48,826 nt of DNA, taken from positions 1 to 48,826 of the IMG/VR virus record IMGVR_UViG_3300044638_001853; one strand, given 5' to 3'. The DNA is from a virus. Position 1 is the first letter of the stretch; the number at the start of each line of letters is the position of its first letter. This document shows positions 38,801-46,946 of this stretch, in pieces. The translations under genes were made by a program, and so were the position numbers. The notes below the pieces were generated by a model that saw only the letters and a program-made list of their open reading frames with translations, was not told the DNA's origin and did not search any database.

Positions 38801-40737
38801 TAGCCGCCAGAAGAAACGCCGGAGACCGTAAGGCTCGGGTTTGGATAGGTGCCCGTCAGATCGCCGCCAGCCGGTCCGGTAGGCGTCCGCGCGTCGCTGA
38901 ATCGAGAGTCATCGCCAGCTGCGACCGTGCCCGCGGTCGTGCCGACGTTGAGCGTCGCAGAATTCCCGAGCCCGCTGATGTCTGCAGTTGAAAGCGTGAT
39001 GACGCCGGTCCTTCCGGCCACCGAGGAGACCGGGTAAGTGATGCTGACGTTCGATGCTGCGGTCAGTCTGCCCTTCGCGTCCACCGTAAACGTTCCGACA
39101 GCCGTGCCGCTGCCGTAGGAGCCAGCCGTGACCGAGGTATTCGCAAGCGCGACCGTGATCGTGCCTGATGTCGTGATCGGTGATCCGGTGATGCTGATGT
39201 TGGCGTCGCTGTCGATTGCCACGCTCGTCACGCTGCCGACCGCTGCGGTAACCCACTCCGTGTCAGTCGCGCCGCCGTTAAGCGCGAGCACCTTGCCACC
39301 GTTCCCCGTGTAGGTCGGCAAGAGATTGACGCGAGCATCTGCGGAGGTGCTCGCACCTGTCCCGCCGTCCGCGACTGCGAGATCGGTGATGCCGGAAATC
39401 GAGCCTCCGGTGATCGTCACGCTGCTCGCGTTTTGCAGAGCCATCGACCCGAGACCGAGCGAGGATCTCGCAAGCGCAACGCTGGCGACGTCCGAGAGAT
39501 TGTTGGCGACCTGAAGGAATGTGGTCGCGCTTTCGACCGCAGCCGATCCGAGACCGAGATTTGTGCGGGAGGTCGTGACGCTCGCGACGTCGGATAGGTT
39601 TGCAGACTTCGCCATCTTCTCTGAGTCGAGTTCGTTGATTGCCGCCTGTGCGTCCGTGGCAGCGATCCCGCCTGCTGGCGTGTTCGTGATCAGAGACGCG
39701 CTGTAGTCGCCTGAAGTGGCTGTTACCACTCCGACCCGACCAAACACGCTTGCGACCTTGTCCGTGTTATCGACCTTCGTCCACGTCGTCGCGCCGAAGA
39801 TCGCCCAGTCACCGACTTCCCAGTCCGTGATGCCGTTGAGGTTCGTCGTCCCGGCGACGCTTACGATGTAAAAGTGCCCGGTAGTCCCGACGCTGCTCGC
39901 GAGTGTCGGCGTGTTCGTCGCTGCGTCCCATGATCCCTGAAACGCGACGCCGCCCGTCGCTGAAACCGTGATCGACCCAGCGCCGTTGCTGATCGCGATG
40001 CCCGTTCCGGCGGTCAAAGTTGCTTCGACGAATCCGCTCCCGTTACCGATCAGCAGTTCTCCTTCGTTCGGAACTGGAACGAGATCGGTAAGCGTTGTCG
40101 CGCCTCCGCCTCCACCGCCGTTGCCGCGCGCCGCGTTGAGAGTCCAGTCCGCCGCGCTGCGGCTCGGGCGCTCGCGATTGCCATCGATGTTCGAGACGAA
40201 CGAATCGCCGTTGATCGTCACGAGATCCAGCCGCTGATACGTCTCGCCGGGCGACCACTTGCCGCGCGGGTTTAGTCCCTTCGGCTCGGCAAATTCTTTC
40301 CGAAGCTGGTCGATCTCGGCAGCGCGAGGGAAGCGAGAGAGTTCGCCGGTCACCAGATCCTTGACCGCTTCAGGTAGAGCGGAAGCAGCGGCCGCAATCT
40401 TCGCCTCGGCCTGCGCGAGCAGGTCGTCATTTTTGGCGCGTTCCGACATAAGCACCGAGTACCGCGCTGCTGTCGTATCTTCGAGCTGGACCGCAAGCTC
40501 CGCGATCTTCTGCTTCAGAACGTTCCCGAGTTTCGCGTGCTCCGCTTGCGAGCTGTACAGCAGGTAGGTCTGCAATTCCTCGCGCAGCAACGGCTCGATC
40601 TCGTTCAGGTTGCGCTCGATCTCAACCGACAAATGCGCGCGAAGTTCCGGCAGCGACTCGACGAGCTTCTTCAGCTCCACGCGCTGAATGATTGCGAGTT
40701 CGATCAGGTTGTCGATTTGGGTCTGCGTGTGAATCAT
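35875..40737 (-). CDS. Long tail fibre protein (Part B)
   Basis: This 1,620-residue fibre has an N-terminal coiled coil of about 140 residues (LRAHLSVEIERNLNEIEPLL; AEHAKLGNVLKQKIAELAVQ), then PKGLNPRGKWSPGETYQRLD, a carbohydrate-binding-like module, and a Gly linker. Two homologous blocks of about 230 residues follow (265-497 and 722-955), sharing DNTD-VASVFGR, QAAINELD, ADGGTGAS and ARVNLLP. The C-terminal part has GLGFRNRIINGDMRIDQRNE, VDRW and a beta-rich receptor-binding end. Bases 36423-37545 match the fibre at the left window edge. It follows the long portal gene by six bases. The gene may be a hybrid of two phages. Confidence 0.85.
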   Translation of the reverse strand: MIHTQTQIDNLIELAIIQRVELKKLVESLPELRAHLSVEIERNLNEIEPLLREELQTYLLYSSQAEHAKLGNVLKQKIAELAVQLEDTTAARYSVLMSERAKNDDLLAQAEAKIAAAASALPEAVKDLVTGELSRFPRAAEIDQLRKEFAEPKGLNPRGKWSPGETYQRLDLVTINGDSFVSNIDGNRERPSRSAADWTLNAARGNGGGGGGATTLTDLVPVPNEGELLIGNGSGFVEATLTAGTGIAISNGAGSITVSATGGVAFQGSWDAATNTPTLASSVGTTGHFYIVSVAGTTNLNGITDWEVGDWAIFGATTWTKVDNTDKVASVFGRVGVVTATSGDYSASLITNTPAGGIAATDAQAAINELDSEKMAKSANLSDVASVTTSRTNLGLGSAAVESATTFLQVANNLSDVASVALARSSLGLGSMALQNASSVTITGGSISGITDLAVADGGTGASTSADARVNLLPTYTGNGGKVLALNGGATDTEWVTAAVGSVTSVAIDSDANISITGSPITTSGTITVALANTSVTAGSYGSGTAVGTFTVDAKGRLTAASNVSITYPVSSVAGRTGVITLSTADISGLGNSATLNVGTTAGTVAAGDDSRFSDARTPTGPAGGDLTGTYPNPSLTVSGVSSGGYGSASSSVVVTVDSKGRVTSITAPNILIAQSQVTNLTTDLAAKIPATEKGANSGVATLDSGGKIPTSQLPDSIIGQVSYKGTWNAATNTPTLADPPASSTLGDFYIVSTGGTFATITFAIGDWIISGGADGWSKVDNTDNVASVFGRTGTVTATNGDYTASNITNVPAGDIVATEVQAAINELDGDKLAKASNLSDLVSNSTARTNLGLGSAATQADTYFLQAANNLSDLASVTTSRSNLALGTIATQDSSSVSITGGSITGITDIAVADGGTGASTASDARVNLLPSYTANGTKILALNAGATDVEWVAKPTGTVTSVDLSAGTGISVTGGPITSSGSITVTNTAPDQTVVLTAGTGISVTGTYPNFTVTNTVTGTGDVVGPASSTDNAIVRFDSTTGKLVQNSGVTISDANLLTTTDLTVNDNTTLGSSNSDTVNFNARVASDLNPSADNTYDLGVTGHEWRNLAIDGTANIDSLVADTADIDGGTIDATAIGGSTAAAGAFTTLGSSSTTTLNGTTIPASKTLVVTTDKLSALAATTSAELAGVISDETGTGALVFANSPTLVTPALGTPASGVVTNLTGTASININGTVGATTPSTVAATTLSASGASTFTNSAPSVIGGLGFRNRIINGDMRIDQRNEGASVSVSTGAQPYGVDRWNGQGTAAAGVFSLQRSTSTPPEGFTNFTRITTTTADASPAAGSVYNFRHQIEGNNLQDFQFGAATAKTVTISFWVRSSLTGTFSGAFSNSAFNRGYPFTYAISVANTWEQKSIAIAGDTTGTWLTDSGIGLRVYFDLGSGSTYRGTAGAWAASGLIGATSAVRVISTLSATFDLTGVQLEVGNAATEFERRPYGFELSLCQRYARIFRSDAGNACILPGYVLANATTGGYGPVHIPVTMRIVPALTVSATADLSLDTSGSAAALTSVGIYGGFTTDSGSVFIQAAVAAGLTSGQTYMLKVNTGTGKWALLSAEL
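36423..37545. repeat. Diverged direct repeat, copy 2 (fibre 3' region)
   Basis: This stretch aligns without gaps to 1-1123 at about 94% identity over the 600 bases I counted. Within the fibre it covers roughly residues 1065-1438, which includes DNTTLGSSNSDTVNFNARVA and the GLGFRNRIINGDM region. Beyond 37545 the two genes are unrelated at the DNA level, apart from generic fibre repeats. Confidence 0.95.
37873..38574 (-). repeat. Fibre internal repeat, block 2
   Basis: This block encodes fibre residues about 722-955 and is homologous to 39247-39945. Shared protein motifs in order are KGTWNAATNTPTLA, FYIVS, KVDNTDNVASVFGR, VQAAINELDGDKLAK, NLGLGSAA, AVADGGTGAST and ARVNLLPSYTANG. DNA identity is clearly lower than protein similarity, so the duplication is old. 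Confidence 0.85.
39247..39945 (-). repeat. Fibre internal repeat, block 1
   Basis: This block encodes fibre residues about 265-497 and is homologous to 37873-38574. Shared motifs in order are QGSWDAATNTPTLA, FYIVS, KVDNTDKVASVFGR, AQAAINELDSEKMAK, NLGLGSAA, AVADGGTGAST and ARVNLLPTYTGNG. It is one of two modules that lengthen the fibre shaft. Confidence 0.85.
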
Positions 40738-40743
40738 GGGAGT

Positions 40744-43491
40744 TTATTTGCTGCTCTTCGGATGCTCAGCTGGAAGGAGATCGTTGTCAGTCGTGTACTT
40801 CGGATTCTCGGGTCGTCCGTTTTTCAACAGGTAGAGGAACGCGTTGACGCGAGCGAAGGCCCACTGCGACGCAGAGGTCACTCGCGGCGAACTCGACGTG
40901 TTGAACGCACCGAGACCGCGCTGAAACACCGACTTAAGTGCGCCGAGGGTCGCGCGTCCGTTGCGCGTGTTTGAGTCCTTTTCGTTGAAGTCGTCCGCTT
41001 TCTTTTGAAGCGTCGCCTCTTGTTCTGCCGTGACCTCCGCGCCGCGCGTGGTCGAAGCGTCGCCCCTTGCGGTGCCCTCGCCCTTTGGGTCGGGATTCGG
41101 CGTGTCGGACTTTGGTGCCTTGTCCGATCCGACGATTGCTCCGCGCTCTCCGACCTTCGCGAACATACCCTCGTGCTGCCTCATGCAAACAGCCGTGCGC
41201 TGCTCCGCGTCTGGAAACTCGGCCACCGACACCGGATCAGCCATGCAGCGCGACATAAACTCGTCGTGCGTTTCTTTGGCGGTCGGCGTCGGTAATTCGT
41301 ACTGCTTCTTGCTCAGTTGCACGACCGTGCGATCTCCGAGGATCGACTGCTTGATCTGATCGACGCGCGCGTTCTGTTTTTCGCGGAACTTCTGAACGGC
41401 GTCCAGCCACTCTTCTGGCTCCGGCGGTTGGATTGCGGCGAAGGTTTGCCTGACCTCGGTCGAGGCTGCTCGTAATTCCTTTGAATCCGCCTGCTTGTTA
41501 ATGCGCTCGACGATGGCGGTTGACCACGAGTAGCCCTCATCGCCACCCCACCCGTTCCACGCCTGCCAGCCCTTACCCTGCTCGTCCCACGTCTCGCCCT
41601 GCTTGTCTACCTCATGGCGGTCAAAGAAAGCCTTCATGCGGCGCACGGTGTCCTCGGACATTGGACGCTTGTTGATCAGGTCGCGGGCGCGAGCGATGCC
41701 GACGCTGGTCATGCCGCGCTGCGATGCTGGCTTCTTCTCGCGCACGTCGAGCGCGCGGCGAGCGTTCTCGGCCATCGCGTTGGTCGGAATGTAGCTGCCG
41801 GTCTCAAGATTGATCGTGATCAGGTTAGAGTCGTCGAACGCGTTGCCGGGCACGATCTCCTCGCCGGGAGCCTGCCCGCCGACTGATTCCGGCCCGCCGG
41901 TCTGCGGCATGACGCTCGCGGCTTGCGCGTCCGCTGCTGCCTTGCCTACGGCATCGCCCGAGGCTGCGGCTGCGGTCGGCGTGCTCGGGAGCGACTGCGT
42001 CGTCAGGCGGATAGCCGTCTCCGGCACGCCGTACTTCTCCGCAAGCTCCTTCACGAATCCGGCCTCGATTGCAATCTGCTCGAGACGAGCGAACGCGTCC
42101 GTGCCCTCCTCAGCGGCGATCTCTTGAAGCGACTTCGCGCCCTGCCGGTTCTCGTTCATGTTCGCGGCGGACTCGCGCCCGACGTCGATTGAGAGCTTCG
42201 CCGGGAATCGCCATTCGCCACGGGTCGCCCGGCGCAGAGCCTGCACCATCGTCTCGCCGGCCAGAAGCGTCGGCGGCGGAATCTCGCTCCGCGCAATCGC
42301 GTCGAGGATCACGGCGTCCTTGATCGGATCGAGCACCTTGTCGGTCAGCACGCCCTGATGCTTCGAGAACACTCGGTCAGCGGCTGCGAACTCTGCGCGG
42401 ACGCTCGGTCCCTTGTAATCTTGCGTGCCGAACAAGACACCCTCGGGCACGCCGACGCCGAGAGCGATCTCGTGCATAAGATGCTGGACGAAGCCGGTGA
42501 ACGCCTGTGACGGGCGCGCTGGCATGACCTCGACGCGATCGCTGTTTGAAAAGTATCGAATCATGCCGACCTCGGTCAGCTCGTTCTTCTGCTGCTGCCC
42601 GCTCGGGAGCGAGAGCGCCGGGTTCGGCTGGAACAGGTTGCGCGGATTCGCCGCTCCGCGCTCGTTGAAGATCAGCGCGGCCTGCTGCGAGGAGAAGCGA
42701 ACGCCCGCCTTCTCTGCCTGCAAGATGTCGTGAAGCATCCGCGCGGTCTGGATCGCGGCGTGCAGGTCTGTGATCCCTCGGTACTGATCGACTCGGAATG
42801 GATCGAAGTAGTGGCAGAACTGGTTTGCCGGAATGTCCTCCGCGCCAAAGTAAACGCCGTTCCGGTCAACGCGGAAAATCCGGTACGCGACCGGCTGGCC
42901 GAAGTCGTTCGTGATGATGCCCTGATAATAGTTGTCGGACTCAACCGCCGACATGTTCGGATTTCCGATGCGAGTCGCCGGAACGAGCTGGAGCTTGAGC
43001 CCGTCGGTCGTGCGCCGGATGACGAAGCCGCAGTCGCCATCGACCGGGCGCTCCTCGGCGGCGAGCTGCACGAGCTTCTTAAAAGAGTGCCGATTCGTGA
43101 CGTCGCAGTTCTTGCACCACGCGTGAAAGTATTCGCTGATCGTCTGATTGTATCCCCGGTCGCCGGTCGTCGGCGAGTACTCGTGCGGCGTCAGGTAGTT
43201 GCCAAACTTGCGCGAGATTTCGCGCGCCTCGGGAAAGTTCTCAACGAGGTCACGCGCTTCCCACATCATCACCACGCGGTCGCGCTGGTTCTGCGTGGAC
43301 TCCGCCGGTTGCCCGTACTGCTTCGGAGCGTAGAGCCGATTCGTGCGCGCCGCGTTGTACTCGAACAGATGCCTCTGCACGCGAGATTCGAGACGCCGGA
43401 GCGCCCACGTCGGCGCAACGTTCTCCAGAGCGCGGTCCACCCACGGCTTGTTTTTGACGATTGCGGCTGCGTCGAAATGCTCGGTGTCCAT
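40744..43491 (-). CDS. Lambda-type portal protein with long C-terminal fusion (Part B)
   Basis: This 915-residue protein is far longer than ordinary lambda-family portals (about 500-550). Residues 1-480 are the portal: FEYNAARTNRLYAPKQYGQP, RDLVENFPEAREISRKFGNY, HYFDPFRVDQYRGITDLHAA, FSSQQAALIFNE and EGVLFGTQDYKGPSVRAEFA. After an Ala/Gly/Pro linker come three extra modules. One spans about 590-655 (ARARDLINKRPMSEDTVRRM, GKGWQAWNGWGGDEGYSW). The second is Cys-rich, at about 745-775 (FMSRCMADPVSVAEFPDAEQ). The third is the end segment FLYLLKNGRPENPKYTTDND. Such modules usually occur in other phage head proteins. The function of the extension is unknown. Confidence 0.85.
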   Translation of the reverse strand: MDTEHFDAAAIVKNKPWVDRALENVAPTWALRRLESRVQRHLFEYNAARTNRLYAPKQYGQPAESTQNQRDRVVMMWEARDLVENFPEAREISRKFGNYLTPHEYSPTTGDRGYNQTISEYFHAWCKNCDVTNRHSFKKLVQLAAEERPVDGDCGFVIRRTTDGLKLQLVPATRIGNPNMSAVESDNYYQGIITNDFGQPVAYRIFRVDRNGVYFGAEDIPANQFCHYFDPFRVDQYRGITDLHAAIQTARMLHDILQAEKAGVRFSSQQAALIFNERGAANPRNLFQPNPALSLPSGQQQKNELTEVGMIRYFSNSDRVEVMPARPSQAFTGFVQHLMHEIALGVGVPEGVLFGTQDYKGPSVRAEFAAADRVFSKHQGVLTDKVLDPIKDAVILDAIARSEIPPPTLLAGETMVQALRRATRGEWRFPAKLSIDVGRESAANMNENRQGAKSLQEIAAEEGTDAFARLEQIAIEAGFVKELAEKYGVPETAIRLTTQSLPSTPTAAAASGDAVGKAAADAQAASVMPQTGGPESVGGQAPGEEIVPGNAFDDSNLITINLETGSYIPTNAMAENARRALDVREKKPASQRGMTSVGIARARDLINKRPMSEDTVRRMKAFFDRHEVDKQGETWDEQGKGWQAWNGWGGDEGYSWSTAIVERINKQADSKELRAASTEVRQTFAAIQPPEPEEWLDAVQKFREKQNARVDQIKQSILGDRTVVQLSKKQYELPTPTAKETHDEFMSRCMADPVSVAEFPDAEQRTAVCMRQHEGMFAKVGERGAIVGSDKAPKSDTPNPDPKGEGTARGDASTTRGAEVTAEQEATLQKKADDFNEKDSNTRNGRATLGALKSVFQRGLGAFNTSSSPRVTSASQWAFARVNAFLYLLKNGRPENPKYTTDNDLLPAEHPKSSK

Positions 43492-43505
43492 GTGCTTTTT
43501 TGTGA

Positions 43506-43742
43506 TCAGTTACCCGTAAACGAGATGAAAGTCGTGTCGGTCGTCTCTCCGTTACCATACGCCTGCGCGTCAACAATCTGCCCGAGCATTTGATTGAGCG
43601 CAGAGAGGTCGGCACGCGAGACGCTTTTTCCGTTAAGCGAGTAACTTTGATTGAGCAGCACTGCCTGAATCGCGTCGAGTGCCTTCGTTTTCAGGATCGC
43701 GAGCGTCGCGGCGTCGAGGCCGAGAAATGGGTTGTCGAGCAT
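43506..43742 (-). CDS. gpW-like head-tail joining protein
   Basis: This 78-residue protein (LDAATLAILKTKALDAIQAV, then SYSLNGKSVSRADLSALNQM) has the helix-beta hairpin-helix order of lambda gpW and the same place in the cluster, between large terminase and portal. gpW joins the head to the tail adaptor and is needed for DNA retention. Sequence similarity is weak, so the call leans on synteny and size. Confidence 0.7.
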   Translation of the reverse strand: MLDNPFLGLDAATLAILKTKALDAIQAVLLNQSYSLNGKSVSRADLSALNQMLGQIVDAQAYGNGETTDTTFISFTGN

Positions 43743-43770
43743 TTGCCAATGCCCGATTTGTCAAAAGCCG

Positions 43771-45558
43771 CTAGTCTTTAGGCGCTGTGTACCGGATCAC
43801 GTTCGCGATGGTCGCCATGCACAAGATCATCGCCGAGGTGTCGAGACCGTGATTCGGCGCGTTGCTTTTAACCTCCTGCCACGCCCAGACGCCGGTGCGG
43901 ATCTCGACCTTCGACTCGCCCTTGAGGTGTTCGAGGTAGAGCGGGTTCACGTCTGCCGGCAGAAGCCATTTGAGGTCGCCTCGATCTTCGAGCGCGTTTG
44001 CCAGCAGGTCTTTGAAGTAGTCGCCCGACCAATCGTAGTAGTATACGTCGCCGCCTCGGTAGTCGCTGATCCGAGGTTCCGAGAACGGGAAGTTGACCAG
44101 CGTGTCGCTGTGGTCGTCGCGCATCGTCCACGTCTTGCGCGCGTGCCCTCGCATACCTCGCCAGCCGAAGTCCGCGCAGTCCCGATCTACGTCGGCGGGT
44201 CGGTAGCCCTTGTCCTGCGCGACGCAGGCGTCCGGCACCTTGTACCGCTGCTGGAGATGCCGGAGCTGGTCGCGGGTCTCCACGCGGCCGAAGTAAAGTT
44301 GCTTATAGGTCGTCCCGGTCGCGGAGGCGAACGCGCCGATCTCGACCCACCAGTGATCCTTCTGCCGGTCGATTGCCATGAGCCGGATCACCTCGTTCTC
44401 GATCTGCTGCCCAGCGGCGAATGTCGCGACCGAGTAGTCGCTCGTTCGCACGAACAGGTTGACGACCTTTTTCTCGACGATCCACGGGCGCGCCTCCCGC
44501 TTCGTGCGAAACTCGATCAGCATTTTGTCGTCACCCTGCTTGATCCGGTGGTTCTGCGCTTCGCAGAACTCTTCGACCAGCAGGCGCATTGGACGCGAGA
44601 CGAGCGACTCGACGCGGAAGGATGCGAACTCGGCGGGCGCGTCCGGGCGCAGAGGAACGTAACGCCCGGTCTTTTTCCACGCGTTGCGGGTCGCGTCGCT
44701 GTCCGGCGTCTCGTGGCCGCAATGGCAACGAAACCGGCAAGACTCGACCGCGCGCGCGACGTCAATCGTGTCGTCGTCCCGCTTCGCCTCGATGTCCCAG
44801 ACGACGCCGGCGCGGATCTTTGTCTCCTCGTTCCGCCCGAGCGAGAACGCGACCGGATGAACCTTGCGGCACGACGGACACTCGGCGGACCACTCCTGTT
44901 GATTGCCCTGCCGGAAAGACGTGTCCTCCACGTTGCCGGTCTCGATGTCCATGACCGGAGCCTGCGACGTGTTGTAGATTTTCGAGCGCCCCACCTCCTC
45001 GAAGCGCGAGACGCGAGCGACGGCGTGACCGTACACGTCCTGCCACTTCGGGAGCCAGATCTCGTCGTTGATCTTGTACCGGATCGACTGCGACTGCTGC
45101 GACGAAAGGTTCGCCGGGTTGAGGATGAAAAAGAATCCGCCGAAGTAGATCTCGGTGGTCGTGCGCTGCGGTCCTGTCCTCGGTAGCATCCGAGCGACCG
45201 GCTTGCACCCCTCGAAGATCGGATTCAGCCGAGACTTCGCGTGCCGGTCGATCATCTCGTCGGTCTGCATCGTCCACGAGATCGGTCCCGCGTCGTTGCA
45301 GATCAGCCACGGAACCCAAATGTCGGCGACGAGCGTTCCGCCGATTTGCACCGCTTTTCGGAAATGGACTCGCCGGATCAGCGGATTCTGAAGCGCGTCG
45401 AAGATCGGGACGAGCCACGGCGAGATGCGAACATTGAACGGTCCCGGCGTCGCGTACGAGTCGGGCAAGACGATGTTCCGCCGCGCCCACTCGTAAATTG
45501 GCGAGCGGTCGCGCTTCGGAGAACGGAAGTCGGCGAGGCGTCGTTCGGTCTCGGTCAC
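43771..45558 (-). CDS. Terminase large subunit, GpA family (Part B)
   Basis: This 595-residue GpA-type terminase has SPIYEWARRNIVLPDSYATP near its start. A deviant Walker A at about residue 68 (FRKAVQIGGTLVADIWVPWL) has the Lys at the beginning, as in lambda gpA. The Walker B region is YKINDEIWLP, and a zinc-finger-like Cys cluster (CPSCRKVH and CHCGH) follows. The nuclease half carries LFVRTSDYSVATFAAGQQIE and CVAQDKGYRPADVD. It overlaps the upstream methyltransferase gene by four bases. Together with TerS it would package Part B DNA. It is unrelated to the terminase at 9041-10645. Confidence 0.92.
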   Translation of the reverse strand: MTETERRLADFRSPKRDRSPIYEWARRNIVLPDSYATPGPFNVRISPWLVPIFDALQNPLIRRVHFRKAVQIGGTLVADIWVPWLICNDAGPISWTMQTDEMIDRHAKSRLNPIFEGCKPVARMLPRTGPQRTTTEIYFGGFFFILNPANLSSQQSQSIRYKINDEIWLPKWQDVYGHAVARVSRFEEVGRSKIYNTSQAPVMDIETGNVEDTSFRQGNQQEWSAECPSCRKVHPVAFSLGRNEETKIRAGVVWDIEAKRDDDTIDVARAVESCRFRCHCGHETPDSDATRNAWKKTGRYVPLRPDAPAEFASFRVESLVSRPMRLLVEEFCEAQNHRIKQGDDKMLIEFRTKREARPWIVEKKVVNLFVRTSDYSVATFAAGQQIENEVIRLMAIDRQKDHWWVEIGAFASATGTTYKQLYFGRVETRDQLRHLQQRYKVPDACVAQDKGYRPADVDRDCADFGWRGMRGHARKTWTMRDDHSDTLVNFPFSEPRISDYRGGDVYYYDWSGDYFKDLLANALEDRGDLKWLLPADVNPLYLEHLKGESKVEIRTGVWAWQEVKSNAPNHGLDTSAMILCMATIANVIRYTAPKD

Positions 45559-46184
45559 TTTCGAATCACCCAGAAGTTGTTACGTACGACGCTGAACTCA
45601 AGATTCCGCTCCATCGTGAAGCGGATCACGGCAGGACCGACACCGGGAAAGCCAACGTCGTCGCCGAACATGATTCCGCCGAGAGCGACGAGCGGCCAAA
45701 AAGCGCACAGGTCGTCATGCACGTCCGCGTATTCGTGCGAGCCGTCGATGTACACTAGTTCGGCGCAAATCTTGTGGTGCTGCAAGATCCTCGCCCCGTT
45801 AATGCTGGTATTCTGGATCGGATAAATGCGCTGCGCGTGCGGCGAGTCCTTGATGTTGCGGATAAACTGATGATAGAGCCTCGGGCATCCGACCGAGTCG
45901 AGGAGCCGGTCGTTCTCCGATCCGCTTGAAAGAACGTGATCAATTCCTCCGAGCCATGTGTCCACGCAAACAATGTCGCTCGCGAAGCGCTCGGTCGCCT
46001 TCGCGAAGTGAATTGCGCTCCGGCCCTTCCACGAACCGACTTCAATGATCGTTTTCGGTGCGAGCAGTTCGACAAGTTCGTCGAAGATCGGGTCGTCGCT
46101 GTTCCAGCCGCGAATGTCCTCGTGTTTGGGAAGCTGGCTTGTGTCGCCTGATGTGAGCTGCGCGATTGATGGGAATGGTTTCAT
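45555..46184 (-). CDS. SAM-dependent methyltransferase, Methyltransf_24-like
   Basis: This 209-residue protein has the class I methyltransferase signature TIIEVGSWKGRSAIHFAKAT (motif I), VCVDTWLGGID (motif II) and LVYIDGSHEYADVHDDLCAF, the YIDG-H-Y-V--D pattern typical of the Methyltransf_24 group. These often modify sugars or small molecules rather than DNA. It stands between the glycosyltransferase and the large terminase, an unusual site. It may act with that glycosyltransferase on a surface glycan or on modified DNA bases. Confidence 0.8.
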   Translation of the reverse strand: MKPFPSIAQLTSGDTSQLPKHEDIRGWNSDDPIFDELVELLAPKTIIEVGSWKGRSAIHFAKATERFASDIVCVDTWLGGIDHVLSSGSENDRLLDSVGCPRLYHQFIRNIKDSPHAQRIYPIQNTSINGARILQHHKICAELVYIDGSHEYADVHDDLCAFWPLVALGGIMFGDDVGFPGVGPAVIRFTMERNLEFSVVRNNFWVIRK

Positions 46185-46193
46185 GTTTTTAAT

Positions 46194-46946
46194 TCAGAAT
46201 GATATGATCTGCGGACAGTTGCGACGCGATTCGCAGAGCGCGAGAATTTGTTCCTCTGTCACGCGGTGGTGCTGGATGCCGTAGCCCCCGCGCAGGTTCA
46301 CCTTGCTCTGCCGGTCCCGCCGGTCGCGCGTCCGCCGGGTTACCGCAAACGACGGGTCAGCGTTTTGCCAGTGCGTGCCCTCGAACCAGAACGCGTGATC
46401 GAAGGTGCCGCCGCATTGCCGGTGATTCCCGAGGTCGAGACAGATGCCCCGGTCGGCGCGGATCACGATGGGCTTCTGGTAGAGGATGTTCTCTGGCGAG
46501 CGGTAGTCAGGATCGCCGAAGCGACGCTGCGGGACCGGAGGCTGATCGAGGTCGAGGTCGCGCTCCGAGTGATGTCGGAACACGTTCCGCATCCGAGCCT
46601 CGATCACCGTGACGGTCTCGGGAACGCTCGCGAGGTACTCTTGCGGATTCCCGCAGCGGCTCGGCCAAATGAATTCATCCGCGTCCACGACAATCTTCCA
46701 CGCGGACGCAGACGGCTCGGCGAGCAACGCGTTGACCTTGTCCGTCTTCATGCGGTCGTCCATGCCAGCCGGGAACTCAAAGTCGATCACGCGCACATTG
46801 CGCGCAGCTTCGAGGACTTCGCGGGTGCGGTCGCTGGATCGCGAAACGACCGCGAGGATCTCGTCGGCCCACGCGTAGTGCTGGACGAACAGGCGCGCCA
46901 GCGTCTCTTCGTTATAGAAAAAGCAAATGACTTGAACGTGGGTCAT
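46194..46946 (-). CDS. Glycosyltransferase family 2-like protein
   Basis: This 250-residue protein starts at MTHVQVICFFYNEETLARLF; its ATG overlaps the TerS stop as ATGA. FFYNEE at the N-terminus, WADEILAVVSRSSDRTREVL and IVVDADEFIW (the DxD motif that binds the nucleotide-sugar metal) are typical of family 2 transferases. HRQCGGTFDHAFWFEGTHWQ and the basic C-terminus (RRTRDRRDRQSKVNLRGG) follow. It could glycosylate modified phage DNA, a virion protein or a host glycan. Its place inside the terminase operon is unusual. Confidence 0.8.
   Translation of the reverse strand: MTHVQVICFFYNEETLARLFVQHYAWADEILAVVSRSSDRTREVLEAARNVRVIDFEFPAGMDDRMKTDKVNALLAEPSASAWKIVVDADEFIWPSRCGNPQEYLASVPETVTVIEARMRNVFRHHSERDLDLDQPPVPQRRFGDPDYRSPENILYQKPIVIRADRGICLDLGNHRQCGGTFDHAFWFEGTHWQNADPSFAVTRRTRDRRDRQSKVNLRGGYGIQHHRVTEEQILALCESRRNCPQIISF

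Noticed and set aside
43732-45186. 484-codon open frame on the plus strand opposite the GpA-type terminase
   Set aside because: GC-rich DNA yields long antisense frames; the product is Arg/Val/Asp-rich and matches nothing, whereas the opposite strand encodes a clear terminase.
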